A stretch of DNA of 64,000 bases, from the NCBI GenBank assembly GCA_963930775.1, contig OZ005691.1, positions 7,313,000 to 7,376,999 of the forward strand, written 5' to 3'. This stretch comes from Cliona cf. orientalis (Eukaryota; Porifera; Demospongiae; Clionaida; Clionaidae). Each line of letters opens with the position of its first letter. Position 1 is the stretch's first letter. The translations under genes and the position numbers were made by a program. The notes under the pieces were generated by a model, which saw only the letters and a program-made list of their open reading frames with translations, was not told the DNA's origin and searched no databases. Shown here one piece after another: positions 21,051 through 32,496 of the stretch.

Positions 21051-22553
21051 TCAGAGAGGAGAAATTCTCTGAGGTTCGGTGTCACTGCAATCATATTGCA
21101 TACCTAGCTAGCTATGGGATTATTTTACTACTTGGAATCTTACATGAAGGGCGTATTTGGATCTACTCTGGGTGACGGCACTAAAGTATGGTGTGAAGGT
21201 GAACAAAGCAATACTTCCGTGTGTTTTCTCATAGAAGAAAGCCTCGCTGTTTATGGACCAAGGAGAAGACTCTGCAGTTATTCCAATTAGTGGCCACCCT
21301 CCTACATTTAATAAATTTTGTTGTGGCTATTAATATGTATAACAAATATAATTATGGTAATAAAATGTCATTAAGTAGCTAAAATTAATCTAAAATGTCA
21401 CAGTAAATAATAATTGGTACATAGCTACCTTATTGAAAAGCATGCCGATTCATTCAGATGGTTAGCCTGTTTATATTATAGCTAACTTTACCGTGCTTTA
21501 ATTATAGCTACTCGTTGTACCTAATAAGTCCCGAATCAAATTGAGTAGAGGAGTGGCTCCCAGACTCTCAATAGTGTCATCGTCAATACAAGACCGAAAG
21601 AGGTCAAAGGCTTTCCCTACAGCTTCAACACCACCATCATTCCCATTTGCAATAATGTCACCCAGCCTTTGAAATATAGGAGTCCCTAGTTCAAGCAGTG
21701 GATTTTGTACCGCAGCATCTGCGTAGAGACAATTGATAGCTATAGTAACCATATTCATGGGCCATATAATATTGATTGTTTATAGCTAACAATAATATAA
21801 TGATAACCAGTATTGTGGCACATGAGCATGGTTACTAAAGTATTGTGGAAGTAGAGAATAGATTAGCTATATTGGGTATTGGGTTATTTACAATTGTGGA
21901 GAATAAAAGCAATGTGTATAGGCATGTTCTGTTAGATACATGTAATTTATATCGACATGGAGCCTGACTAATTTAACACAAAACTCTAGGAAACTATCCC
22001 AGTGCTTCTTATTCATACAGGCTCCTCTCCAACACAGTTTTAATAATTACTGACACACTTGAATTGAGATGGCAAGTACATATTCAGTTATATAGGGATC
22101 AATTATTGAAGTGGAGAAACTAAGGTGGCTAGTCAAATCCCATCCCGCATCCCAAGAGATTCGATACATGCATGCACTTTACATTGAAACTTTGAAGTAT
22201 ATTCACATGCAGTTCCATGCATGTGTATGAGATTTAAATGGATCGATACACGTAGCTATAGCTATAGTTATTGTGAGCTGTTAAAGTGGTATACCTGCAG
22301 GAATAAAGTTTCTTTGCCCCCAGTTTCCACAAGTGAATTCATAGAAGTCTTCACAGGGATCGACAGACTGATTCATTGCTGCCGTCATTTGTGCTGCCAA
22401 CTGAATACATCCTTGGGTAAGGCATACCTCGGGGCCGGAATCTGTTGGAGACATGGTAGGCCCACCCGAAGGCTGGGATTGGGACTGAGACGATTGTACT
22501 CCGAGTGCAATTGCCAAACCAATTACTGTAATGATGGCTGAAACTGCATGCAT
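13954..22553 (-). CDS. M13-family zinc metallopeptidase (neprilysin/endothelin-converting-enzyme-like), with one in-frame stop
   Basis: M13 enzymes are membrane or secreted ectopeptidases that trim short peptides. Nineteen exons (minus strand): 22553-22295, 21718-21521, 21301-21144, 20896-20834, 20686-20588, 20536-20435, 20376-20231, 20147-20127, 20094-20033, 19935-19808, 19605-19423, 18222-18048, 17899-17848, 17795-17728, 17492-17353, 17104-17039, 16866-16774, 15061-14985 and 14050-13954. All have GT/AG ends and matching phases; the sum is 2187 nt (728 residues plus stop), the usual family length. Visible features: an N-terminal hydrophobic segment, the DPCEDFYEFTCGNW motif, NAFYQP, zinc site GHEITHGFD (H562, E563, H566), ENIAD (E627, D631), DPHAP, and the C-terminal CPAGSPMNP...CVIW. 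A TAA replaces residue 442 (19516-19518) in an otherwise open exon. The 21-nt exon and the first exon are the least certain: a good acceptor within 22540-22553 could mean an upstream exon supplies the cytoplasmic tail. It faces Piezo tail to tail. Confidence 0.93.
14190..14211 (+). repeat. 22-base poly(G) tract
   Basis: Uninterrupted run of 22 G inside the last M13 intron (14051-14984). Confidence 0.97.
14312..14959. mobile_element. TATCCAGCAAGGGTG element, carrying a nested insertion
   Basis: The ends TATCCAGCAAGGGTG and CACCCTTGCTGGATA are perfect 15-bp inverted repeats. Most of the interior is a second element (14405-14925). What remains of the host element is short, with an internal GTGGGTGTGG/CCACACCCAC pair. 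It lies in the last M13 intron. Confidence 0.82.
14405..14925. mobile_element. pogo/Tigger-like TIR element (AGCGGACACC ends), nested
   Basis: Left ACAGTGGAACCCCTCTAAAG continuing CGGACACC; right GGTGTCTGTTAAGCGGGGTT followed by CTAA. GTCCGC/GCGGAC phrases recur throughout, as is typical of pogo/Tigger-type non-autonomous elements (TIR beginning CAGT...). No transposase reading frame remains. An end-only fragment of a similar element is at 15915-15960. Confidence 0.75.
15272..15335 (+). repeat. 3' end fragment of the interspersed repeat at 1790
   Basis: Contains GGCATATCCGGGCCATCCCT, then AGAGTCTACCGAGTCTATGA, matching the 3' terminus of copies at 1790-2805 and 48707-49430. Truncation on the 5' side with a constant 3' side is what target-primed retroelements give. 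Confidence 0.75.
15346..15380. repeat. Near-perfect hairpin
   Basis: AGCCTCGTGCTTGGCAC is followed at once by GTGCCAAAGCACGAGGCT, giving 17-bp arms with one extra base on one side. It follows directly on the 3' end of an interspersed-repeat fragment (15272-15335). Function unknown. Confidence 0.85.
18341..19131. mobile_element. CCCGCGATTACG element, copy 1, split by a nested MITE
   Basis: Left end near GTCCCGCGATTACGCCCCC (with a 17-base C run), right end GCGTAATTGCGGGATTCTAC followed by GG. The intact relative at 52066-52453 lets the ends and interior be matched: shared phrases include TTTGTGCATGCTAG, ACATTTCCGTGTGA, AACTCGAGAAAAACAAC and ACAAAACTACCTATG. The block 18606-19025 is a separate insertion absent from the relative. 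Confidence 0.88.
18606..19025. mobile_element. TGTGACC(C/T)GCTCTGAGAAAAG MITE, nested
   Basis: 420 bp. Left TGTGACCTGCTCTGAGAAAA, right TTTTCTCAGAGCGGGTCACA, near-perfect inverted ends. The empty site in the paralogous element near 52328 (GACTCCATTTTACAGTC) proves it is an insertion in GACTCTATTTTACAGTC. No coding capacity. Confidence 0.93.
20991..21048 (+). repeat. (GA)n microsatellite
   Basis: About 25 GA units in an M13 intron between the exons at 20834-20896 and 21144-21301. It produces a spurious Arg-Glu-repeat open frame. Confidence 0.97.
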
Positions 22554-23750
22554 GGAAGGGGAAGCATCGGATCACTGAGTGAAGCCACGTATATACATTA
22601 GCATGGTCCCATATTCATGCAATTGAATGACAATCAATCGGCTATAGCTATTAATACAGTGTATTCCACATAAATTGAATCTTGAAATCCATACAAAAAT
22701 TGAAGTGAATTATAGAGATCCATATAAAACACTGGAAGAGAGTAGCTATAGCTAGTATTGAGACTCTGCGATGCTTCTTTGTGAAGCATTTAACTACAAT
22801 GTCATAATGAAGCTTTAGAATTGTTCTGAGAGTGATTTAGGTGAATGATACTCATAGTTTTATTATCTCAAGCAGCATCTGCATGTGATCTGTTTTATAT
22901 ATTATGTTTACTTTTGTATGCCAAAGCTGGCTGCAATTTTTCTAATTAAGCAAAAAGACCAGTTCAAATTTATGTATTAGCTCTATGTAGGGAATCTGAA
23001 AGAATTTGATTAGACGAAAATTCGTCTCAAGCGGAATTGAATTTCACGCGCCTGCGTAGAATCCATGTAGTATTATACCGGTAGCTTTGTATATGCCCAT
23101 GGGCAGGTATTTAGCTGCAACTTCGATTCTAGCCGGCTGAGAAAAACAATTTTTACTAGATTGCAGCTGGATGCCTAAGCCTGCAGGGCTTAGGCCACAC
23201 CAAATGTGACTTTAGTTTCCCGTCCATTGCCCGCCCCTTGCTGAGTGAGCCACCTATTTTTTGTATTATTGCATTATTTATCAACAAAAACAATGCTACT
23301 GACTAACTTTAGTGTACATACAATAGCTAGTACTATAATAATTATGTTACTGATCGTTGCATTGGACAATTCTGAAGTCTGATGATGATCGACAAAGTTC
23401 GGCAAGCTTCTTCAATTCGGTAAGGTCAATGAGATTCAAAAGAATTTTAACGAGATTCATAGTTACTGTAATACTATAACAATGTCATAATACAGATACA
23501 CTGCCTGCCTGCATCCTTTTTGCAATTATGGGTGGACAGGAAACTAAAGTCTCGTTTGGTGTGGCCTTATAATATTATATGCATCCTATACCAAGAGTTT
23601 TCTTGATCCTTAGTTATTGTAACGTAAGGTATATAGACTCATGATCACTGCATGGTACCCGAAACAGGATTATTATTATTAATGTGGGAGGGTGTGGCCG
23701 TGACACGGTGTTAGATTAGTACGAAGGCAGGCACACACCTTCAAAAACTA
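22554..23750. other. Upstream region of the M13 gene
   Basis: No gene was recognised. It should contain the promoter of the divergent-facing M13 gene (and perhaps an upstream non-coding or short coding exon), but no core promoter element stands out. A TIR element occupies 23188-23575. Confidence 0.6.
23188..23575. mobile_element. TAGGCCACACCAAA MITE
   Basis: Left TTAGGCCACACCAAATGTGA then CTTTAGTTTCCCGTCCA; right TGGACAGGAAACTAAAGTCT then CGTTTGGTGTGGCCTTATAA. These are inverted repeats of about 38 bp with few mismatches. Elements at 26655-26940 and 39404-39825 share the TTTCYCGTCC plus CCCGC phrase close to the ends and may be related. Confidence 0.85.
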
Positions 23751-24616
23751 TACAGTCAACTCTCTCTTAGCGGACGCTCCGAATAGCGGACTCACACGTT
23801 ATAGCGGACACTGCTCCATGCACGGATTGATTTCCCTATTATTACTGTACAAAAAAACTCCCAAATAACGGACTCTCTGGTTTCCGGACAGCGGACACTT
23901 CGGATTGAACGCTGTAATACAATACAATGATAATCGTTTCCTGAATAACGGACAGTGGGCGGGGCATAACGATCAATGGGCGGGGCATAGCGTGCATGCA
24001 TGGCATCATGATTCAGGCGGTTGACATTGATGACGCAGTACAGTTGGGCTCTCTGATTCAAAGTGCCATGGGTGAATCAAGTTGCTCTGCCGAGGAGTAT
24101 GTTGCTGGAGAAGATGCTATGTGTGTGTGTGCTGACTTTGATTGTGAAGACTGGGATGAGAATTGGTTGAACAGTTTGAACGTCGACAATCCCAATCAGT
24201 TCTGATACTGAGGAAGTAGATTATGATCTACTACCGCCACCACCCAAATTAACATGTTTAATTTAAGCAAGCTATTGAAGCTCTGGAGGATGTACAAGCA
24301 TTCTTGGAACACCGAGGCTATGTTGAGCAAGCAACATCTGTAGGAAAAGTGATGATTAATCTAGCTGGCATTATATAGTGTTCATAATTATACTCAGACT
24401 AGCTACAATTGATCAATACTTTTCATAATGATAGTTTTTGAGGTGCTGAGTCATTGAATTCTCAGATTAAACATGTTAACATCATTTGAGTCATTGATAT
24501 TCTTATTTTAAACATTATTAAGCATGAATTTCACAAAACTCCCCAATAGAGGACACTCTCTAAATGAAGGATAAAGGCTGTCGTACCAAAGTGTCCGCTA
24601 TTCGGAGAGTTGACTA
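23751..24616 (+). mobile_element. Decayed pogo/Tigger-like DNA transposon
   Basis: The ends TACAGTCAACTCTCTCTTAG and ...CTATTCGGAGAGTTGACTATA are inverted repeats on TA dinucleotides, with GCGGAC phrases just inside. Between them is plus-strand sequence (about 23996-24345) reading as an acidic protein tail (DADFDCEDW-like stretch near 24130) followed, after a stop, by EALEDVQAFLEHRGYVEQA, which resembles the C-terminal ALxxLxxFLE segment of Tigger/Jerky transposases. The DNA-binding and DDE domains are gone, so this is an internally deleted copy. Confidence 0.8.
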
Positions 24617-24716
24617 TATGTTAATCCATCTGGAATAATATTATTATTAATTTTACTGTAGATCAATACATGAAACATGCAACAGTTACTGTCAGACTTA
24701 CTTGCAACTATTGCAA

Positions 24717-25117
24717 CTAGAGCTCTATAGAGCACATACCCCGCGCGCTGCAGCGTCGATGTGAGAGCCGTACCATGCTGGTACCATGCCACAGAAGCCT
24801 ATTGACGACCTTTACCTACACATTTGTGCCAGGTTGTGCGCATGAGCAGAAAGCACATGGTGGGTAGTGTTGATAGGCGTGGCCAACAAAACGAAGCATT
24901 TGCGACGCTCATGGACCTTGCCAAACGATTCGAAGCACAATGAAGCCAGTTTTTCGACGATATCGACGGATATGCTGTACTTACAAGTCGCTCAGACGCC
25001 TAGATCTCCAGATCTGGCGATTTTTGTGCTGACAGACGACGACAGACGACGACAGACGACGACAGACAAAACCGATTACTTTACCCCTTGCGCATGCGCG
25101 CGGGGTAAAAATAATCA
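24717..25117 (-). repeat. GGGGTATGTGCTCT-family repeat, minus orientation
   Basis: Begins AGCTCTATAGAGCACATACC then CCGCGCGC and ends with CGCATGCGCGCGGGGTAAA, the reverse of the order at 30595-31018. It carries a short tandem CGACGACAGA repeat at 25030-25067. No coding capacity. Confidence 0.72.
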
Positions 25118-26003
25118 AAAGCAGGTACAGATACCGTGCGGACTTTCCACCCTTCCTTTGTGGTACAGTGAAGAGCTCTTCCTCGCCTGCTGGGCCATGT
25201 TTCTCCCTGGGCACCATTGGTTCAAGCTTCGAACTGTTTATCGAAAATTATCATACATTAATTAGCACTGATCATGAACAGTTAGCTACTATATATATAT
25301 AATATATTATTATTATAGCGTCCGAATTCACGAAATTTACTAAACATAATTATAATATTATAGTTAGACAGCTGATCCAATTTAACTAGCTGCTAAGCTG
25401 TGTATATAGCTATAGTCTCTCGTGCAACATCCCCCAATCTACATGCATTTCATGTTCATGTATATATAGACCTAGTTACACCCGGCAGTGGCATAGGGGT
25501 AGTCTAGGGTAGCTACCAGCCCCTTCGAAAGAGATCTAGAGAAGGAGGCTGGTACCCCACGGACATATATTATATAAGCTTAGCTGAAACTTAATAACTC
25601 ACGCTAATGCTGTGTACTGGCCTTCCATTGCTGCTGCATCTAAAACTAGACAACCGATGTATACGAGGGGCGTGATCAAACACGCGCTTTTATGGATCGC
25701 GGCTATAGATCATAATGCATATTATTAATGCGCATTACGTATACAGCCATAGATAATTGGGGCGAGCCCTGCATAAACGGTAACGAACGAAAGCTTATTA
25801 TTATAAAAAATTAATATATTTATAGTACATGTACTAAAGACACGAAACGGAATGTACTCTATGATTTTCAAATTTACCGTCTGGCATAATTTCGTACTCC
25901 TAGCATGTGCTAGGCTATCAGTATGAACGCTGAACAAAACATAAACCAGCGACAACTGAGGCCCCTGAAGGTGTAGGAGGTAAGAGTGAGACAGAGCTGG
26001 AGC
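25118..26003. other. Intergenic, nothing recognised
   Basis: AT-rich sequence with TATA/ATTATTAT simple runs. No exon, RNA gene or bounded repeat could be supported. Confidence 0.5.
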
Positions 26004-26054
26004 CTCAGTGACTCTCCGGCCGCTCTAACTTAGAGCGGCCGGAGAGTCACTGAG
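26004..26054. repeat. Perfect 25-bp inverted repeat with 1-nt spacer
   Basis: CTCAGTGACTCTCCGGCCGC then TCTAA, one C, then TTAGAGCGGCCGGAGAGTCA then CTGAG. The arms are exactly complementary and GC-rich in an AT-rich setting. Role unknown: either a cruciform-forming palindrome or a minimal foldback element. Confidence 0.95.
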
Positions 26055-26146
26055 AGTCTAAGAACAAATGATGAACTTCCCTATATTCTAGCCACAGAGT
26101 CGCAGGTTACGAGCGTGCATGCATTCTGCAGCCCATAGTTTAATAG

Positions 26147-26304
26147 TTGGGCGTGGCGCAACGTATCACTCAGGCTCGCCCCACAATGCTGTGATTCAGA
26201 ACTTCCATAGTGACTAGGGTCGGGAATGCAAGAACTGTGGGGCGAGCATGCATGCATGAGCGTTCGACAGTCGCTATTAATTTATGTTGCGCCACACCCA
26301 TGGC
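26147..26304. mobile_element. Short GGGCGTGGCGCAAC MITE
   Basis: Left TTGGGCGTGGCGCAACGTAT, right AATTTATGTTGCGCCACACC then CA; an inner pair CTCGCCCCACA / TGTGGGGCGAG is also inverted. A partial copy (TTGGGCATGGTGCAAC ... GCTCGCCCCACAATGCTGTG) lies at 40704-40775. Confidence 0.75.
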
Positions 26305-26654
26305 AACTGTTATTGAATTGGTAGCCAATACCGAATATTTCGTTGTAACTTATCTGTCCGAAAAAAAAAACAATTTAACAGTAAAAACAACTTAACAGTA
26401 GAAACAACTTTGTTATAATAGCATAAAATTTATGTCATATTGATGCATTTTGTATAGCATATCAAAGTATGTTATAATAGCACACATCCTTGCATGCATG
26501 CTAAAGTTACAGTAAATTCTCTGCTATATTAACAAAATTAATGTAGCTGTGTTAAATTGGCAGTATATGTACATGTACTTACAACATGGACATTGATGTA
26601 ATTATTACTATAACATTTATGCTATATCCACATGCTATTTTGTGTCATAATATT

Positions 26655-26940
26655 TCTAAGGCCAAGCTTTGTAGATTCCTTGTTTCCTGTCACCCGCCCG
26701 CATCCTTTCTAGGCTACCGCATCTACAATTATTATTGAATTTTTAGGCTTATGAATCTCATTAGCAGGTAACCCTTAATGATATTCATGGAGGAAGCAGT
26801 CGTATAATAATTCTGCAGTATTGTGGCCTATGAATAATACTTTTTTAGGCAATAATAGATAATAACCGCCCGCCCGCATACTCTTGGCATCTTGATGGTG
26901 ACGGGAAACAAGGATATTATTATTACTACTGGCCTAATAT
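26655..26940. mobile_element. AGGCCA..TTGTTTCC MITE
   Basis: Left CTAAGGCCAAGCTTTGTAGA then TTCCTTGTTTCCTGTCACC; right GGTGACGGGAAACAAGGATA then ...CTGGCCTAA. CCCGCCCGCAT occurs near both ends. The layout recalls the elements at 23188-23575 and 39404-39825. Confidence 0.72.
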
Positions 26941-27254
26941 GTAGCTATTATTCACATATCAATAATTGTTGTCAAAATGAGAAGCTATTGTTGTGTTATA
27001 CCATATAATCTATGGTTATACTGACAATAATGTGTGCTGTCAACATAATTATTATTAACACTGCACCATGTTTTTGTTTTTTTTTGTCTATAATATTTCT
27101 TGCTTCTTAATAATAGCAAAGGATACACAATAGCCAGAAGTATATATTACGAAATGCTAAACTAAGACTAATCGAGTGTGCACCCTGGTACATAAATACA
27201 GTGACAGAAAGGAATATATAAAAACAGGTATAGCTAAACATAATAGTTTAAAAG

Positions 27255-27533
27255 TCAAGTTGGGCTGCTTTTAAGAGCCAGCTTAAATGACTGGAGACTT
27301 GGGGTAAGTACTAGGTCCTCCTCTAGCGAGTTCCAAGCTCTGATGCTACTGGGGACAAATGAATTATAATAATAGTTAGTTCGTGCAAAGGGACAGTGCA
27401 GAGTTTGTGCCCTGGCCAGTCTGCTTGAATGTGCCAATTGGATTTGTAGAATATCATCGGGAAAGTCACACAATCCATGAAGAATCTTGTAAACTTGCAC
27501 AAGCTTCAAGTGTAGTCTCCTCTCGCTCAGCAT
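27255..27533 (-). pseudogene. LINE reverse-transcriptase C-terminal tail
   Basis: The minus strand encodes LSERRLHLKLVQVYKILHGL followed by a stretch ending SIRAWNSLEEDL...PSLQSFKLAL. The order (R-L--L-K--KI--GL, then a basic stretch, then F-P---AWN-L and SF---L) is the normal C-terminal end of CR1/L2-type non-LTR retrotransposon polyproteins. The reverse-transcriptase core is absent upstream, so this is a 5'-truncated copy. Confidence 0.85.
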
Positions 27534-28136
27534 GGGGACATTTACCAGCCTAGTTAGCTAGCCATGTTAGTGTAACACCACAATTAGACAATGTGTAAGG
27601 ATGTTATTATAATCACATAATTATTCATTATAATAATTTTGATATTAAATAAGTTACATTAAAGGTATTGCAAAAATATCATCATTAACTTGTGCCTATG
27701 TTCACAGTAGCTACCTTAAGGTGACCATTAATTATGGGTACTAAATTAAATTAAACGTTCGACATTATTTCCGTGGATTGTCCCAAAAACACAAAAGTCT
27801 GTACCTCTACCCGCTGACAATAGCTACCAGGGTCACGTGCATTTCAGGATTTCGCTCAAGAGGGAGCAAAATTAATGCATAGTGGTGAACTTTAAGGGGG
27901 GAGCAACCCCGGCCACATAGGGAAGGCCAATTTCCAAGGGGGAGAAAGCACCCCCTGAAATAAACCCTGACTACTGTACAGTATAGAATATTACACCTGC
28001 AACTAATCGTCACCCTAAGGGTAGTAGCTACATGATATACATCAGCTATAATAATGTCAACACCATACATACTATGTGTTCAAGTTCAACACTAACATGT
28101 CAGAGTTAAGTTCCTTCAGCACTATCATCCAGGTAG

Positions 28137-28570
28137 CATTCTGACATACCTGCATACTGTCAACAGGACCACCATCATATCAGCTTAAAAATTTGACAAC
28201 TGAGCTGCAGAGATAAAGATGGTGATACAAATCAGAGAGAATGAGGCCAGGGGGGAGGGGGGGGGGGAGGTGGAGAGACACACACAGAGAGAGAGATGAG
28301 ACGAAGTAAGAGGAAAAACTGACATACCTACATGTTGTCAACAGCTTCATCATCATATCAGCTTAAATTTGAAGGCCGAACTGCAGAGATAAAAAATGGG
28401 GAGGCAAATCAAAGGAGAGAGAGAGGAATAGGAAGAGAGATATAGGACAAAAGATAAAAAAGAGAGGGGAGCAGGAACAGAGAGATGAGGGAAGAGAGTT
28501 AGCGGGACAGACAAGTTTGTACAACAGAAGGGGAAGGGAGATAAATGAAAGACGAGAGAGAGATAAAGAG
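28137..28570 (+). repeat. ~180-bp direct duplication embedded in purine-rich tracts
   Basis: CTGACATACCTGCATACTGT at 28140 and CTGACATACCTACATGTTGT at 28319 start two related units, both continuing with CATCATATCAGCTTAAA and CTGCAGAGATAAA. Each unit is followed by (GA)-rich sequence reaching about 28570. Confidence 0.75.
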
Positions 28571-29586
28571 GAGAGGTCTATCTTAGCAATAAATTGAGCT
28601 ATGTTAAGACCATGCAGGTATAGAGTAGAAGTGGTACTGTGACTGTGACAATATCCTCACCTTGTACTAGTGTAGCACTTCTCTACATACAGCCATTGAT
28701 CTTGTACATCTATAGTTGTGTTTTAGACCTACAGATATTCATACAAAACTAAAGAGAGATAAAAAATATGAACTAGAAGGCTTCACAGGAACCATGTTTG
28801 TAACTATATGCTGGAAATCTTTACAAATAGGTTCAGCTTAGGGTTCATGTATAGTACTCTAACTAGATGTTCAAGGCGAGTAAAGCTACCTAGCTAACAT
28901 ACCGTACTCAGAACAGTCAACACCAAATTTAGCTAACTCAATGGGTTCCACACCATTTACCTTCGTTATTTTTAGTGACTTCAGAGCTCTCTGCCTTCTT
29001 TCACACAGAATAAGCACTCTTCATGTCTTCTCCATTTTCAAATTTCAGCTGAGCTGCAGCTGCCACTCGCTCATTAATATGCGCATGCGTGTTATGACGT
29101 CATTACAGTATGTAGTGAACATTAACACTGGTGATCTATTTGTAGTGAAGCTCATTACCCATACATTTCACTAAGAATAATTGTAGTGAACCACCTCTAT
29201 TAGTAGTGACCATCACTACCAATATATTTCACTACATGGCAGTGAAGGGCAAAATAGTGATGGTCACTACCTCATGTAGTGACTGTCACTAGTCATTTTT
29301 TACAGTGAGCTATAGTAACCACATGCAGCAGTGTAATATTAATTGTACTTGTCAACAGTACATAAAACTCTGCCATAATGTGTTGTACATGTTCATAATA
29401 TAATATTATGACAATTTCGTTGTTAATAAATTATAAATTAAGTATTACATTATATTCACATATCATCACATTGAGTTATATTCTTCATTATAACCTATAC
29501 ATCTGTTATAAGTACATGCCTGTCATTGTTAGTATAATTTATAGGGTTATATTAACACATATGTTGTTTTAGCATGAGGTGTTATT

Positions 29587-30008
29587 ACGTCCAGAGTCCC
29601 AATTAGAAACAATTAGAAACAAAGAATTCGGCTCTCGCTATGATGAAATTATGATGAAATGATGATGAAACCTATGATGAAATATATGATGAAACTTATG
29701 ATGTAATTCCTGTGAAACTGTTTCAAAATGTTTAGCACGCATGAAAGGATGTTGGGACCCAGAATTCGAACCTAGCGTAGAAGACATCGTGGACTATCGA
29801 TGAGATATGGCGATTTTCTCGGTTCGCTTTCTTTGGCGAGCTCGCACTCGGGGGGATTTCCCTATTCAGTCGAGCACATGGCGGGTGAAGGTCAACCGGC
29901 TCAAGCCGCGCGCCCCAATATTGTACACGTATACGGAGCATGCGCAGTTTGTCGATGTGTCCTAGTTCGAATTTATGGCGGCGTATTCATGAGGGACTCT
30001 GGACGTAG
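29587..30008. mobile_element. ACGTCCAGAGTCCC MITE with an ATGATGAAA microsatellite
   Basis: The ends ACGTCCAGAGTCCC and GGGACTCTGGACGT are exact 14-bp inverted repeats. The interior left part (29635-29710) is a tandem ATGATGAAA-type array; the rest is unique and GC-richer than its surroundings. A related ATGATGAAACCTAT stretch lies just outside at 30078. Confidence 0.78.
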
Positions 30009-30594
30009 TCTCTAAGTTGTTCATTATCTCCCCAGTAGCAATTTACTTTTCTGTGGTTATGAGGTAATTATAGTGTAATTATGATGAAACCTATGGTGTA
30101 ATCTCTTAGGTAATCTATGAGGTAATTTATGAGAAAATTTAGGGCCTCGCTGGAGCCTTTCTGAGACTTGAAAATCAGTAAATATGTAGAGTACCTTATG
30201 CGTGTATCCAGCGAATAGATTACAAGCTGAGCGCTACTTTCTCTGAGAAGTACTGTTGGTTGAACTTCACGTGTTTTCTTGGCTTACGTAATGCCATGGA
30301 TAAATAAAGCTAGCCTTGCGCTATATATAGCACGCATCACTGCCACAAGGGGCTGGCCCGCGCGCGACTGCAGCAGCGTGACCAGCCTGAACTTCGGAAG
30401 GAATACTGTGTTGTCGAATTCGTCTCTGTGATTGAAGCATCGAAACTTGTCGCTATCAAGGTTGAGAGTCGATCTTAGACGCCATCTCCATGATTTCTGG
30501 GGCCAGATGTGCACGTGTACGCATTCTATTGACGACCTTTTACCACATGCACCATTACACTGTGCAGCTACTGGGAGATGGTCAAGGGTTCATT

Positions 30595-31018
30595 ACCCCG
30601 CGCGCGCATGCGCAGCAAGGGGTAAAGTAATCGGTTGTGTCGTTGTTGTGAGCACAAAAATCGCCATATCTCGAGATGTAGGCATCTAAGCGCCTCGTAA
30701 GCACAACGAATCAATAGAATTCGGCGAAAAACTAGCTTCAGTGTGCGTCAAATCGATGGACACGGTCCACGGGCGTCACAAATAGTGCTTTTTTGTTGGC
30801 TAACGTAGCCACGCCTATCGACAGTGCCCACTCGATGCATAATGCATGCCCATTGTGTTTTGTGCCCATGCGCACAACTAAGTAGCCAAGAATATGACTG
30901 GTAAAGATCGTCGAAATTAATAAATGCTCGTTCACTATGACAAAATTATGACCATGCACACGCAACTCTATAGATTGCGCAATGTGCGCGCGGGGTATGT
31001 GCTCTACAGAGCTCTAGT
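30595..31018 (+). repeat. GGGGTATGTGCTCT-family repeat, most complete copy
   Basis: Starts ACCCCGCGCGCGCATGCGCA and ends GTGCGCGCGGGGTATGTGCT then CTACAGAGCTCTAG. Internal phrases match the pieces at 9466-9930 and 10063-10600. Both ends carry a CCCCGCGCGC/GCGCGCGGGG pair, so the element is bounded by short inverted GC-rich ends. Confidence 0.78.
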
Positions 31019-32002
31019 TTTAACATAATTGTTTTACTGTAAGAAACCTATAATTATTACAACATCAAGATTTTATAATAACACATATAATAAGGGTTGC
31101 TACTGTGAATATCAACCGTTTCTTTGACAGCAACTTGTCATTTTTGTTATTTTAACAAGGTTGTTTTTACTGTGCATGCATATTACATAATATTAATGAC
31201 GATGCGGTACAGGGTCGTTTGTCCGAAACGATTGATGCAAGAGTTAGCTATGGTATATATACAGTGGTTAGTGTTCTTTTTCTGAAAAAGAGAAAAATAT
31301 AGACAAATCTATACCTTGCTATTATATTATTACCCCTACCATATACTTTAGCCGCACTCCAATGGTTTGTTGTACAGTAGCTATTCCTAGACACTTCATT
31401 TTGTACTAATGACCAAGGCTAACTTATACTTACTATGGCATTAATTTATTAGTATATAGCAACAAAGTAAGTCGATTTTTTCACTTAGAATAATAATATT
31501 ATGGCTAGTCTTCTTGCTACATCCTAAGTCTGAAAAATGTAAATAATGTAATTCAGCTATGACCCAGACAATGCTATGGACATAATTCAAAGACCAGCAG
31601 ATAGATTACACGTTCCAGGATTTCAATTTCACTTTCGTTATCAAGTTATGAGCAAAAATGTATGTCCTTGTCAAAACTCAGAAGCATGCTATTGTGTGGT
31701 GGTTATAAGCTCTCTGTGACTTCCCAGCAGTATCAAATGCGTAAATCCTGCCTGGATCCTTTTTTTCCAACCTTTTTTCACTGCCAGTGATATTGCAAAA
31801 GGTTGTCTACATGCACTTTATTTTACAGGATCACTATATAGGCAAAGTCATATTGTGGTCAGCAGCTACTGCAATAATCATAAGTGAACTAAATCAGAAT
31901 GCCATCAACAAGAAGCTAAAATAATTCAGTTTCAAAAGTATTCCACCTCAATTACGAATAGCTAGCCTATATATATAATGTAAATATTTTTCTTACTATT
32001 TC

Positions 32003-32400
32003 AAAGCTACTTTTTCCTACTTAGGGTGCGGTTAGTCGTCTTAGAGAAGAATAAACAAAAACTTTGGCAATAATATAGTGTTATTATGACAGTGTACCAG
32101 TGTTATGGATCGCCCATACCATATTATATGGTTTACATAAGCATAATAATACATGTATACAGCAACAATTATGAGCAAACTTTTTCCTACTTAGGATCAT
32201 GCAATTAGTCTTCTATAGACAAAATCACCACACTATGTACTAGACTAAGTGCATGTAGTTTTTAAAGTATTACAGTTACCGTATTGTAGTACAATAGCTA
32301 TTTAATCGTCTGTTGTCCAGTAGGTATGGACTGATAACTTAAGTATACAGCAATAACTTGAGAAAACACTTTTCCACTTAGGATGCAGTTATGAAACGAG
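32003..32400 (+). repeat. Degenerate ~180-bp tandem repeat upstream of the Death-domain gene
   Basis: ACTTTTTCCTACTTAGG recurs at about 32010 and 32180, and CACTTTTCCACTTAGGATGC at about 32367. Each is preceded (for units 2 and 3) by TATACAGCAA and followed by GCARTTAGT-like sequence and AAAAACTTT. A weaker relative is near 31474. The array ends about 100 bp before the first ATG of the next gene. Confidence 0.65.
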
Positions 32401-32496
32401 AAGAAAATAGAAAAACTTTATAATATTATATCTTAGTACATAGACTATTGTCCCTATCGTCAGAAAATTAATAGCTTGCAGTATCTATTCATTGTG

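Noticed and set aside
20930-21175. Open frame with an Arg-Glu repeat
   Set aside because: Produced by the (GA)n microsatellite within an M13 intron.
24867-25265. 132-residue ORF with a DDDRRRQTTTD stretch
   Set aside because: Falls in a dispersed non-coding repeat; the stretch is a short CGACGACAGA tandem repeat.
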